From NCBI GenBank assembly GCA_033032175.1, contig CM065309.1, forward strand, positions 18,166,001-18,230,000: DNA of 64,000 bases, read 5' to 3'. Origin of the DNA: Saturnia japonica. Taxonomy: Eukaryota > Arthropoda > Insecta > Lepidoptera > Saturniidae. Position 1 is the stretch's first letter. Every line of letters starts with the position of its first letter. A model generated the notes under the pieces. The model was not told the DNA's origin. It saw only the letters and a list, made by a program, of their open reading frames with translations, and ran no database searches. Of this stretch, positions 11,116 through 22,741 are shown in pieces. A program made the position numbers and the translations under genes.

Positions 11116-12138
11116 GTGTCAAAAGGGATTCCTTCAAGCATTCCCTATGTAGGTTCTACTTGGAGCAATTAAACATCTACTAGATTTTATTTACTAAACA
11201 TTATTCACATCATCTTGCACCCTCGGAAGACTGGTAGAGAATGCTTTTTAGCATTAAGTCCTACAATTATACACTTATGTGCAATAAATATTAATAATAA
11301 TATATTAAGGATACTTTATCTACCTACATACTATTTCAATGTAATATTTGTATATTTTCAAAGATTTTCTTTGTATCAGTTTTATGTTTTGAATATAGGT
11401 GTATTGATGAACTTTGATGATCAAGGGACTTCATTAACCGGGCAGAATTTCAAGCGTGTAGGTCAAACAGATTTTAACTTATAGATGGTTCGAAAATAGC
11501 TCGAAAAAGTTCTTGTAAATGTGTATTTGAACACAGTGTGTATACTGGCTGGTGATCGCTCTTTTAACCACAGAGTACATTTGTATATATGTTATTAACC
11601 GACGTAAGCAAAATACTCTACTCAGTTTGAGTGTATATTTTTTATGGATGTTCAGCCATAACTTCTTTGTTTATAAACCGATTTGGTTGATTCTTTTTTT
11701 TTGTTGTAAAGGGATACTCTCAAGGTGGTCCGAATTTTAATTTAATTAGCATTAGACCTTCAACTTTTAAGATACACAAAGGAACTCTCAAAATCATTGA
11801 AGTTAGTTTTCTTTTTTCGTTAAAAATTGTCTTGTTTTTCCCGAACTTCACTGACACGCTGTTGTGAGTCTGATTCAGAGAAAAAAGAGATATTAGAATG
11901 TTGAAAATTTACAAGCGCCTTCGAAATTAATTTTGTTAATACGTAAGAGACACAGTTTCAATACTAATGTATAAAATACTATAGGCGCTACATACACGAT
12001 CAATTCTATTGAATTCGTAGTTTAGGAATTGCAATATAATATACAAATGACCTACTTTCTATGGCAAGTACGCCGATTATTATTTTCATTGAATATTGTA
12101 CAATATAAAGTATAGAGACGTCATCAACCATCTGACAA
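11116..12138. other. Spacer without recognisable genes
   Basis: AT-rich sequence. The short open frames at 11215-11484 and 11552-11740 start without a Kozak-like context, lack homology I can recognise, and have AT-driven composition. I see no repeat family here. Confidence 0.35.
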
Positions 12139-12420
12139 ATAATATGACATCTGTTTAAAGCATGACGGCTCAGTGGTAGCGTGTTCGGACACCGAATCAT
12201 TAGACGTAGGTTCGTTTCCCACAATGAGCCTAAGCTTTCGGTGAAGGAAAAAATCATGATGAAACCATAGCATAGTACTAAAGCGTTTTCTAATGTTCTG
12301 TCACTAAGCATCAACAAGTGCATTTCAGCAGCTGTATTAAGCAGCTAAGTTATTGGTTAACATATTGAGTCAAAACATCACTTATCATCACATGAGATTC
12401 TCGTCAAATGCGGTAGAGTC
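12139..12420 (+). repeat. SINE-A copy
   Basis: Forward copy. The head has CATGACGGCTCAGTGGTAGC and GTAGGTTCGTTTCCCAC. The body has TTTCGGTGAAGGA and ATGATGAAACCATAGCATAG. The tail has ATCACATGAGATTC. It probably ends near 12420. Confidence 0.6.
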
Positions 12421-12544
12421 ACTAAGGCATTATAGCTTCACTGACCTTCTAGACATTGACATCTTTGTTTAGACATTGACCTTTTTTTTATTTACGTAAG
12501 ATTATTTTAGGCTATTATCATTTTTTTTATCGTAATAAGTATAG

Positions 12545-12620
12545 CGTTGTGGGCACAATCTCACCTGACCTTAAGTGACGATGTGGCTCAAGATGGTAGC
12601 ACGTTAAGCCTAGTGGAAGA
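12545..12620 (-). repeat. SINE-A tail fragment
   Basis: Contains TAAGTGACGATGTGGCTCAAG, the reverse complement of the SINE-A tail seen at 31610 and 44345. Only the tail part is present. Confidence 0.45.
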
Positions 12621-13209
12621 TAAACCGCGCTGATGGGACGTCGCTACGTGCCATTTGGGTAGCGTCGCGTCTGGTCGGCTCTTTCCGACTCAACTTTCCC
12701 CTCTCAATATTAATTATATTAAACGTTTCTTTGTCCACTATACACACTCACCACTTTAGGTACCTATGTTAGTGCGTCAACGTGGTTTCTTAAACTAATC
12801 TTATTTGTTATTACTGAATATTAATGAGTTTAAGTGAATCTGTCTTAACAGATAAATTAAACTATTGTGTAAATAACTATATGACTAACTAACTAACTAT
12901 ATATTATTTATATTTCGAATATTTTAAATAACTCGAGAGGTGTCGTGGGTCACCTATACGAGAGTTCCTTTCGCTTACGTATATTGTTTTATTAAATAAC
13001 AAGCACAATGAACGAATTCTAATAAAATTGTATTTAATAATATTTTTTTTAGTTGTTGTTTATCAAGTTATGAAAATAAAATTTTTGTTATTAATTTATT
13101 ACCTTATGAATATAAACAAATTATAAATTTAATCAGTAAATACATTCCAAATTGAATAATATTAAAAGTTTATTTCGATAACTTTATAATTAAAAACAAT
13201 AAAAAATGT

Positions 13210-13482
13210 TTATGTAAAAAATCGTAAAATATCTGAATTCGAACTATTGACTACTCGTACTACATACAATAAGGCGTACAAGTCTGATCGCCACACAGGT
13301 AGGCCAATTCGACGACGACCATGGCCTTGAAAATCCTTAGATGTACCAATGTGTTTGTCACTTTTTAGATTTGGCCGGGTCGGACATTTTTCCAGTTCAG
13401 ATTCCATCCCACCATAAGGAACGGAACTTCGTTCCAATATCCTAATTAAATTAAGATTTTTCAAATCTGCCAAGCGTCCCAT
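13210..13482 (-). other. 90-codon open frame of unknown origin
   Basis: An open frame begins ATGGGACGCTTGGCAG and encodes a basic peptide with RIGLPVWRSDLYALLYVVRV near its C-terminus. It has more balanced codon use than the surrounding AT-rich shadows. No domain, signal peptide or splice context was recognised. It could be a transposon fragment, a small gene or chance. Confidence 0.15.
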
Positions 13483-13664
13483 GACACCTCACATTTTTTT
13501 ATATTTAATTAGTTACTAGTACGACCTATTCGGTAGTGCCTGACTTTAACTGCTACTACCTCATAAACTGCATAGTTAGTTTGACTCTCAGTGTTTAACA
13601 GGTTACACTTTGGAAAGTGTGCACAGAAATTGTACGATTTAATTCCGACCAATCCGTCCTACCA

Positions 13665-13955
13665 TAGGACACACTAGCCGCCACGCCGCGCCGCGCCGTG
13701 AAGGCCTCTACTCTTATGTTGTGGAAACTCCCCCGATTCGCACGAAGCGTTACGCTTCGTCGCTCATTATACCAATGGAAAAGGAGTTGAATTCGCTCCC
13801 GTCGTCTGTTTCCCATCCACCTATAACTTGGGAGTCTTCCAGCGAAGAGTGAATAGGCATTTAATAGGTAAGCGCGATACATCGTCGGCCTCATCTTTAC
13901 TTACCATCAGGTAAGATCGAGGCCAAGCGCATACCTGTACTGCATAAAAAAAAAC
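13665..13955 (+). mobile_element. LINE 3' end with poly(A)
   Basis: One frame reads FPSTYNLGVFQRRVNRHL, the typical C-terminal block of lepidopteran CR1/Jockey-like LINE ORF2 proteins, and stops at TAA near 13911. A short 3' UTR follows and then an A-run at about 13946-13954. Upstream coding sequence is GC-rich (GCCGCGCCGCGCC) and frame-shifted. It is a 5'-truncated, dead copy. Confidence 0.6.
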
Positions 13956-14248
13956 AAGTCACACATGCCACATCCACATGCTTACTAAACCTCGGCAAAT
14001 ATTTACAAATTCAGACCCTTAAACCCTAGAGAAAGACTTCTGGAAAATCTGTTATATTTAAGCTGGATTGCGGGTTTCACTTCCATTAGTGATGGCTTTT
14101 CTTCATGCATCACGTACTTTGAACCGTTTTACAAGCTGCTACCTTCTGTAGAAAGAGTATCATAAACACACAAATAGGTACGGACAAGTAAGTTTAATGA
14201 TCCATATATTATTTTAATTTATTAATGCACTCATGTAATGCTTCTGGT

Positions 14249-14330
14249 GTTGCAAGCGTCCATATGCTATAGTGACCGCATACCATCAGACGGATCGTAC
14301 GCTTTATTGTCACCGTCATGGTATAAAAGC
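14249..14330 (-). repeat. SINE-B fragment
   Basis: Contains GCGTCCATATGCTATAGTGAC and TACCATCAGACGGATCGTAC, the reversed head of the SINE-B family. Only the head region is present. Confidence 0.5.
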
Positions 14331-14892
14331 AATTGTGTGTAGTTATGCACACACGTAATAATAAATACAATGTTATTAATAGCGCTTGCCAACATCATAT
14401 GACGCTAAGACAACAATTATAATAATGCAAATATATTTTACAGACTTTTGTTTTTCTAATATAATGTAACGATGTATGAATAAACATTATTTTCATATAA
14501 ATTATATTATTTTGTAAAATTAATTGTGTAAATTATTTTTACACTATTAAAAAAGTCAGTAAAATGAGTTTACATTATTATCTGATGTCTAACTTCATTA
14601 TGTCACACTTTCGTCACATGATGAGCGAGCAGCTTTCAATTTTACCCCTATTAAGTAAACTTTTCTATTACGTATATAGTAATTTTTTATTTTGTTTTAA
14701 TATTTTAAGAAAACTTACAGCTAAGTACATATTTAAGTTACATGTATAAATTAATGAAGGTCATTTACAGGTCTCACATATATGATACATATTAGCAAAA
14801 AAAAATGGAATTTGGAAGAGCTTTCCACTTCTGCACAGTTGTATCAAATAAATCAAAGTTTAAATGATTATTCAATTTAATAATAATATATA

Positions 14893-15145
14893 ATAAGGTG
14901 GCAAACGAGCACACGGCCCGACTGATGGTAAGCGAATAGCGAAGTGTATGGACGCTTCTAATACCATAGGTATCACTAGCGCATTACCGACCTTGAATTC
15001 CCTACCACAATGAGCTCTGGAAATCCTACTCACCCTAGGAACACAACACAAGGTTATTTGGCTGTAGGGTTTCGTATTCCACCAGTGGAACTTCTTCAAG
15101 TAGAGAGAAATTCCTCTCAGCCCTACCTCTCTTAAGAGAACATTC
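14893..15145 (+). repeat. SINE-B copy, nearly complete
   Basis: Runs from AAGGTGGCAAACGAGCACAC through TGATGGTAAGC, ACCATAGGTATCACTAGCGC, CCGACCTTGAATTCCC and CACAAGGTTATTTGGCTG to TCAAGTAGAGAGAAATTCC. It is the most complete copy in the window and a good reference for the family. Confidence 0.65.
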
Positions 15146-15654
15146 AAACGAAGTATGATTTAAAAAAAACTACATCGTAGGTCATCGACCAATACAATAC
15201 TGTGTTATTTTTAGCATTGGATTTCATTCTGTGACCTTTAAGTTCCACTCTCTATATCGAAGAACTTAAATATGTTAGGCACGCCAATTAGTGTAATTGA
15301 AAAATCACTCGAATGACAAATTGGTGGCGAAAATGGTGGCTGTAGGTCAAGTTTATTCAAAATTTCTAGCGTATGACACATTTGGTGGTGGGCAGTGAAA
15401 ATATATTGATTTAGCCATGAGCGCCATCAGGATTACTTTCAGGGCGGTGCATCAGTATATTTCCCGCGGGTCCGCTCGCGTTTACTACAGAATTATTGTT
15501 TATGAAGATATCGTGACTTTTTTTTAGATTAGGACCGAGTATCCTAAGTTAAGGAGTAAAATAAAAAAAAATCAAATTCTATCCAGTAGTTTTGTCCGTG
15601 ATGTGCGCACAACAGCAAACCTACATCATTTTATTTATTTATTTAAATATAGTA

Positions 15655-16140
15655 TATATGGACTACAGAATGCCCGTACGAATTTTGCTCCCTGCTCCCG
15701 GCTATTTTAAAAACAAAAATGCTTATTGTGGGTGTCCCTTAGAAGATAGACGTATACTCTCCCTCACTTTTTTGTAAGTCTTTTTAATGCCTACTATCAT
15801 GTAGTATACATTGGTTTGCTATATGTCTTATGGCTTACTCAGCGTAAGCCATTTAAGCGCCCGAATTGATTCACCATGACCATTTTATTTATTGGTGCGG
15901 AACCCTAATTCTTTTTCTAAAATAAAAGTAGCCTAAGTTATTCCCTATATCATCAGCTATCTATCAGTGAAAGTCCCGTCAAAATCGGTCCATCCGTTTC
16001 GGAGATTAACTGGAAAAAACATACAGACAGACAGACAGAGAAAAATAAAATAGGCTTTTTGTTATAGGCATCGTATATACTTTCATATGCATTTAGTAAA
16101 AAAAACTGTTATTTTGACATTACAAACAGACACTTCAATT
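15655..16140 (-). repeat. Dispersed repeat family R1 copy (reverse)
   Basis: Reverse complement of the repeat at 9384-9889. It contains GGACTACAGAATGCCCGTAC, GCTCCCGGCTATTTTAAAAA, AGCGTAAGCCATTTAAGCGC and GTCCCGTCAAAATCGGTCC. The CTAG terminus is missing, so the copy is truncated at that end. Confidence 0.65.
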
Positions 16141-16229
16141 TTATTAATTGTGTGGATTTTTCTAGAGTAAATTTATATTTTATAAGTTCCTAAAACTAAT
16201 TTAAAAAGTATTTTATCCAAGAGTAAGGT

Positions 16230-16400
16230 GAATATAATAAATTGAAGAATCCCATGCCAAAACCATGGGGGAAATCAGTACTGGGTAACCCATTCCACAA
16301 CGCTAGCGTACTTGACAGGAAGGTTCAAGAGATTCTTACTTTTGTCGCATTTCAGCTTGGTTTTGGATTGAGGATGAGGAGCCAGCTGACGGTACAAGAT
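16230..16400 (-). mobile_element. LINE ORF2 C-terminal relic
   Basis: On the minus strand a frame reads LWNGLPSTDFPHGFGMG, resembling the LWN-LP-xVFP block near the C-terminus of CR1/Jockey-like LINE proteins. It is short and broken. The match rests on this single block. Confidence 0.35.
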
Positions 16401-16454
16401 TTTAGATAATTATTGATCTTTTAGTTAAAAATTAAAGATTTTAATACTATAATA

Positions 16455-16550
16455 TTCCCCAACACAAGATTATTTGGCTGCCATGTTCTTTAGGGTTGGG
16501 GTATTCCACCAGTCGAACTGTTGCAAGTAGAAAGAAATTTCCAAATAACA
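16455..16550 (+). repeat. SINE-B 3' half
   Basis: Contains CAACACAAGATTATTTGGCTG, GGTATTCCACCAGTCGAACT and GCAAGTAGAAAGAAATTT, the 3' half of SINE-B in forward orientation. Confidence 0.5.
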
Positions 16551-16946
16551 TGATATAATGATCATAATAATGGGTTAATATAAGATAGGTAATTATCGTA
16601 TGAAGGGTTTTAAGTTATACGCCTAAGCACTAAGTATAACAAGACTAGATTTATTTACGAAATTTGAATAAATAAACAATAATCTAGATATAAAATTATT
16701 ATCTTACTACAAGAAACAATTTTGAGCTACTGAAAATAAAAACTTTGAGACAAATAAAATAGCAGTCTAGTTAGGAATATTGAAAAAATACGAATAAATC
16801 ACTTTACATAATGCAACGATAGGTAATAAATAATCTCGGACAAGAGCTGCGCACATGAATTGCTCGGTTTTTGTCGCTTGAGAAATTTGATTACAATGCA
16901 CAAAAGTTAGTCTTGGACATTCGTCGACAAGGTTGCAACACCCGGG

Positions 16947-16953
16947 TATAAAG
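16947..16953 (+). promoter_or_regulatory. TATA-like box of catalase-like gene C
   Basis: TATAAAG within a GC-rich context (CCCGGGTATAAAGCACGACG), 82 bases before the ATG at 17029. An initiator-like GTCAAA or ACAGTT lies 20-40 bases downstream. It is the best-looking of the three TATA boxes in the cluster. Confidence 0.5.
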
Positions 16954-17028
16954 CACGACGACTAGGCGTCAAACGGATTGTTACAGTTTGGTTAAACATG
17001 CTCTACGGTACGCTTTGAAGTGGCAGAG

Positions 17029-19283
17029 ATGTATCAGATGTTGAAATGGTTCTACGTTGTGATGGGTGTCGTCGCTGGCGTCCAGGATGAGTCGGCGCCA
17101 GCCTCACAACAGATAGTTACGTTCAAACAGAAAGCTAAGGTGAGTGGAAAAAGATGTTCTGTTATGTAATTTCTTTTTTAATGCCTCATTGGTACTTACA
17201 TAAAAATTATGACTTCGATTATTTGATGTTCTACCGATGTCAACATGATGGTTGAATTAAGGGATTAGGGTTACTTTCGTGACTCTTTCTAATCAAACAT
17301 AGTACAGACAGAAATCTAGTATGAGTAATAGGTTAGCTTAGAGATAAATAAGCTCATCATTCCCAGCCATGCACGTAACTACCAAATCAGTGTAATAAAA
17401 ATATCTCAGTATCGGCTATGATTTGATAGTGGATTTTTTTTTGTGCTAGCGTGGTTATCTATTTTCCTCTTTTTAAACATCTGTTAATCCTATTTAATAT
17501 TCCAAACCAATTATTAAACTGAATTTGGAAATCGATACTATTTTATACTTGGCATGTTAATTAATATTTTAAAGCACATCGTTACTTAACTTCGGATACG
17601 ATTGTAGTGAATTGCTAACCTATAATAGCTCTAGAGAAAAAATAGATTTGTAACGTTAGTAACAAAATCTATTATGTAAAGATGTAACAGTTTTATAATA
17701 TTGCATAGGTATACTGGTTAAGAATGTCTTCATGGTCCAATGGTTCAGTAAGAAATATTTAGAAATAGATGTAATGCTATTTGACTTTGTTCAAAATATG
17801 TTATTCGTGATTCATGCATTTTATTTGATCATTTACATTTCAGAGTCCAGTTGGTATTATGACAACTAGTGCCGGATCACCAATTGAATACAAAGACACA
17901 GTCACACTTAACTCCAATCTGATATTTAACGAATATTTTATGGATTCATTAACACATCTAGTCAGAGAAAGGATTCCAGAGCGTCTAGTTCATGCGAAAG
18001 CTGGAGGTGCATTCGGGTACTTCGAAGTGACTCACGACATAACACATATTTGCAAAGCGAAGATGTTTAGCAAAGTGGGAAAGAAAACTCCAATAGCTGC
18101 AAGATTCTCGCCAGTCGTTGTTGAAAAAGGTGGAACTGATACTTCTAGAGATGCTCGAGGTTTCGCTCTCAAGTTCTACACAGAAGAGGGAAATTTTGAC
18201 ATTGTAGGATTTAGCACCCCTATGTACGTCTATAAAGATCCTATACTCTTTACAACTTTTGTAAGAGCTCAGAAGCGAAATCCAGCGACTAATTTGATTG
18301 ACGGAAACATGCTCTGGGATTTCTTAACGCTACGTCCGGAAAGCTTGCATATGTTTTTATTAGTGTTTGGGGATCGTGGGATACCTGATGGATATAGACA
18401 CATGCCTGGCTTCGGTATTCACACGTTCGAAGTTGTTAACGAGCATGGAGATAAAAATTTCATCAGATTCCATTTCATGCCTGACGCTGGCATCAAAAAT
18501 TTACGTTCAAAGGAAGCATCTAAAATATCAGGCATTGATCCCGATTACGCAACAAGAGACCTATATAATGCTATTGGTAGAGGTGATTTTCCAAGTTGGA
18601 CAGTGAGTATCCAGGTTCTTACTTTAGATGACGTGAAAAATGCAAGAATTGACGTTTTCGATGTCACTAAAGTGTTACCACAAGATGAATATCCATTGCA
18701 TAAAATTGGAAGATTCGTTTTAAATAAGAATCCGATAAACTATTTTGCTGAAATTGAGCAGTTGGCTTTTAACCCAGCTAATCTTGTACCGGGAGTTCTT
18801 GGAGGACCAGACAAAGTGTTTGAGGCACGTCGTTTAGCATACAGGGACGCCCAGTATTATCGCTTAGGTGCAAACTTTAATAAGATTCCTGTTAACTGTC
18901 CTATACAAACCAGGGTGTTTGCGTATAATAGAGATGGCAAGCCACCTGTTAAAGATAACGAAAGAGACATACCTAATTATTACCCTAACACTTTTAATGG
19001 ACCTGTTCCTTATAAAGATGAGAAGAGATCTGAATTGATAGAAATAATCCAAGATGATCCGGATAATTTTGAACAAGCCAGAGAATTGTACACAAACGAA
19101 ATGACTAAAGAAGAACGTACAAGATTGGTTGAAAATGTATTGTACAGTTTGGGAGGAGCTATACAATCCTTGCAGGATAAAGCTGTAAAACTGTTCACAT
19201 TAATACATCCTGACTTGGGAAACAGAATTAACGAAGGTTTACAAGTTAATCGAACGAAATACGACTGGGATGACTTGCTTTAA
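17029..19283 (+). CDS. Secreted catalase-like protein C (exons 17029-17139 and 17844-19283)
   Basis: The gene encodes a 516-residue catalase-family protein. Exon 1 reads MYQMLKWFYVVMGVVAGVQ, a probable signal peptide, then SAPASQQIVTFKQKAK and a consensus donor GTGAGT at 17140. The 704-bp phase-0 intron ends TTTCAG at 17843. Exon 2 starts SPVGIMTTSAG and carries RERIPERLVHAK (distal His87), ARFS, IPDGYRHM and proximal Tyr370 in RRLAYRD. The usual HAKGAGAFG is HAKAGGAFG. The distal Asn is Phe160 (GFSTP), a bulky change in the haem pocket. The NADPH-site W-P-H is L-P-Q. The C-terminus has a conserved NRT sequon and ends DWDDLL, with no peroxisomal signal. The paralogue lies 9.3 kb from gene B across transposon-rich DNA. 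Confidence 0.9.
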
Positions 19284-20085
19284 CATTTAGATATAGTAAG
19301 ATAATATGTTAAATATATCGTTAATTTATTATTTGTTTTATTATAATTTTAAATTAAAAATATAAAAGTTATAGTGTACTTTTTTGGTATCCGTTTAAAA
19401 TATTGTAATTTTGATATTCAACTAATTTACGCAAAGAACAGTAATTAACACACGAATATAGGTAAATTCTGAGAATTAATAACAATTATTAGATCAACGA
19501 CGTTTATTATCACATCATAATATTTATAAAAGATGCGACGAAACTGAAGTAGATTTACTTAAAAATGTTTTGTGTTTGTCCAGGGATATCGTAAACTTAA
19601 GTTTTGAGACTATAAAGTGATATTATAATGTGTAAAAATAGAACACGTAGTTTACTCGTATTGATATATTTTTGATTATAATGTCCAATAAATAATGAAC
19701 AAACAAACTTTGCATAGCATAGATGCTTACCTTCACAGATTTAAACTTCCTACCAATTAGTGGTTACAATCTTACTCGTCTTCTGTAGGAAACGTACCTA
19801 GAAGGTTGGCCGCCGATTGTCTCCTTGTAATATGTCAGTGATTATTATTGAAAATTATAAGTAAATTTATACAAATTTTAAGTTACAAAATGAATTAACG
19901 AATTTTTAAAAATAATCGCCTACGAATTTTAATAGCAAAACACCTAAAGCAAAAATTTGCGTTCTAAAGTTCTAATCGATAAATTATGTAGATTTGAGAT
20001 ACCAGAAGGGTTTGAAAAATTAAAGTAATTGAAGCTCGCCCATTTAAATTCGGATTCACTAAAACCCCATTTATTATTTTTATTG
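19284..20085. other. AT-rich spacer downstream of gene C
   Basis: No gene or repeat is recognised. An AATAAA at 19687-19692 is the nearest clear polyadenylation signal I noticed after gene C, about 400 bases past the stop, and is only a weak candidate. Confidence 0.35.
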
Positions 20086-20088
20086 TTC

Positions 20089-20230
20089 GTAGTGGTAGAA
20101 AGCTTTTAATTATTGAGACGAAAGGTCGCGGATTTGATTCCGGCCCATAGCTGACGTTTGGGTGATGAGAATAAGAAAGTGTCAGTTGTGTGTCTGGTGT
20201 GGTGGATATATATATATATATATATATCAG
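20089..20230 (+). repeat. tRNA-like SINE head plus (TA)n microsatellite
   Basis: TAGTGGTAGAAAGC followed by GGATTTGATTCCGG resembles the A and B boxes of a tRNA-derived SINE. It ends in about 12 TA units at 20204-20228. Confidence 0.4.
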
Positions 20231-20827
20231 CTGTTCAATTACTATAATACAAACTTTGCTTAGTGCTTACATGAAATAAATAAAATTATACCCATACAAT
20301 TATTTATTACAGCTATTAAGAATATTGATCACAAGTCGCTTTACAGGATTTTGAATTTGGTTCGGGTGCACCTTTGATGATGCAACAGGCTTTTATATTT
20401 CACTCTGGAGAATTTAAGTACAAATTACTATGGGTTATATGTACATATGCATATGTTTCTACCTTTCATTAAAATTTAAATTCATCAAAAACTTACGTTT
20501 AAAGTATCACTCTTGACAATAACTAAAATTAATGTTTTTATTGACCAATCTGATTGAGATATACTTCGATGTCTATAGACACGAATTTATAAGAAATCTC
20601 CGATAGACTTGTAACCTGAGTACGCGATGAATTGTTCTTTCACAATTTATTTTATCGTGGGAAAGTAAAGCTTAAAGTGAAAATTTATATTGTGTATCAA
20701 GTTTTAAAATCGATAGAGTAAAATTAAACGAATCAGTAAAGAACGTTGAATTTTATTGAACTGTTGAATAAACTTTTGGAATTTTGTCAAAAAGGCTAAA
20801 TGAGATGTTAAAATTATTCTTATCTAT

Positions 20828-21338
20828 ACAATTAATAAAATTGAAGTGTCTGGTTGTAATATCAAAATAACAGTTTTTTACTAAATGCCCATGAAAGTAT
20901 ATACGATACATATAACAAAACACTTTTTTTTTAATTTTTGTCTTTCTGTTTATTCCGGGTAATCTTCGAAATGGTTGGACCAATTTTGACGGGAATTTCA
21001 CTGATTGATAGATGATGTTTTAGGGAGTAACTTTGGCTACTTTTATTTTAGAAAAAGAATTAGGGTTCCGCACCAATAAATAAAAAATTGGTTATGTTGA
21101 ATCAATTCGGGCGCTTAAATGGCTTACGCTGAATAAGCCATAAGACATATAGCAAACTGATGTACTATATGATTGTAGGCATTAAAAAGATTTACAAAAA
21201 AGTCAGGGAGAGTATACGTCTATCTTCTAAGGAACATCCACGATTAGCATTTTTATCTTTAAAATAGCCGGGAGCGGGGGAGCACAATTCGCGCGGGCAT
21301 TCTGTAGTCCACGTGAGCGAAGCCAAGGACACAGCTAG
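20828..21338 (+). repeat. Dispersed repeat family R1 copy with CTAG end
   Basis: Forward copy of the family at 9384-9889. It has TGTAATATCAAAATAACAG, GGACCAATTTTGACGGGAAT, GGCGCTTAAATGGCTTACGC and GGGAGCGGGGGAGCACAATT, and ends GACACAGCTAG followed by T. Confidence 0.65.
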
Positions 21339-22665
21339 TTAAAATCTATATTTGTAGGCGACGTTATATTAAATCTTTATTTGCTTTATTGGCAACTACT
21401 GCACACAACAAACATCAGAATATAAACCTGCAGGTTGTTTGTATAACTATCATTTTTTAACTATCTTAAAATGAATAAAATTGTAATATCATGTGACGAG
21501 TTAAGCCTATCCGCCGATTGCACGTAATATTGACTATTTATGAATGTGGGGCAGACTGAAAACCAGGGCTGTGTGGTGAGGTTATTATACTACGTTTCAA
21601 AGTATCAGCTGAGTCTGTTCCATTACCAAATTGTGTATGTAATCATCTTAATTTATAAACTTTTTTTTTGGCAATAAATGATTATTATTCTCTTCTTTCT
21701 GTTGTTTCGTTTATTTTTTAATACAGTTTTATTATTGATGTGAAACAATCATCTTTTTCTTTAAATAAATCTGAATATTTAATTTGTGATTATGCCATAT
21801 TTATTTCCTTTCATAAATTATCATTATGCATATCATTTGTAAAGAATAATTTCGATGATTCAAATCTGCCAGGCGTCACAGGTGTCTAACGACGGCGCTC
21901 TTTTTTGTAAGTAGTTGCAATGCTTTATAATATTAATGTCAGCGACCCCAGCAACTTTATATTTTGACACATTGTTGATTTGCGACAAGGGCTTTTGTCC
22001 CAAACTACAAGCTTGTTTGTAAATTGTAAGTATGTAGTATATATACTTAAGAGGTACTAAATTTGAGACCGGGGTACTGGAGGTAGGACTGGCATATGCC
22101 ACTAAGGATATCCTTAGTGATAAAAATCCCTAAATAAAACTAAGATTGAAGAAACTACAATTCTTTTAGCTTACTAATAAGTTATTGTCAGTGTTGTATT
22201 TGTAAATTTGCTTTGATTGTTACTGCAGGCTCATTGCTGGTTTAATCTGCCTCTGCGCCTGCCCCTGAAAAATTTCATCCGATTGAGCCGAATCCCGATA
22301 AGAGCGTTACAAAATTTTTCGCCAATGATGCTGGGATAGCTAAAGATAATGCTGGTCACCGCCAATATATAATAAAAGTAGTAGAATAATTTATTCGTGG
22401 AATAAGATAAATGTAGTAAACACTCTCTATTACAAGTGTTGTTGTCTTCTTCTTCTTCTTGGTTTGGCACCACAAAAAGCACTTGTCAGTGTCAATGTTA
22501 TTAAACCTTCATATTATTTTCTAATATTCAAAGTGGGTCCAACAAGATAGGGGATTCCTTGATAGAACTATCTAAGGGAACTTTTGTAATATTTAAAAAA
22601 GCATTTTCCAGTTTATATTTATAATGCATTTCAGGTATGAACAGTAACGAAACTATATCACTTTT
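21339..22665. other. Spacer without recognisable genes
   Basis: AT-rich sequence with a short CTT microsatellite at about 22446-22460. No coding signal, splice-bounded exon or known repeat was identified. Confidence 0.35.
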
Positions 22666-22741
22666 TTTTTTACTGACTATAATGTTAGCCTTAGGGGCCA
22701 TGGAGCCTCTGACGGGTTTTACAGCTTCACCGGACTTGAAA
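22665..22741 (+). repeat. Short dispersed repeat (GTTAGCCTTAGGGGCC type)
   Basis: TACTGACTATAATGTTAGCC followed by TTAGGGGCCATGGAGCCTCT and TTTTACAGCTTCACCGGA. Nearly the same sequence occurs at 27772-27845 and a shorter form at 55868-55925. The parent element is not recognised. Confidence 0.55.
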
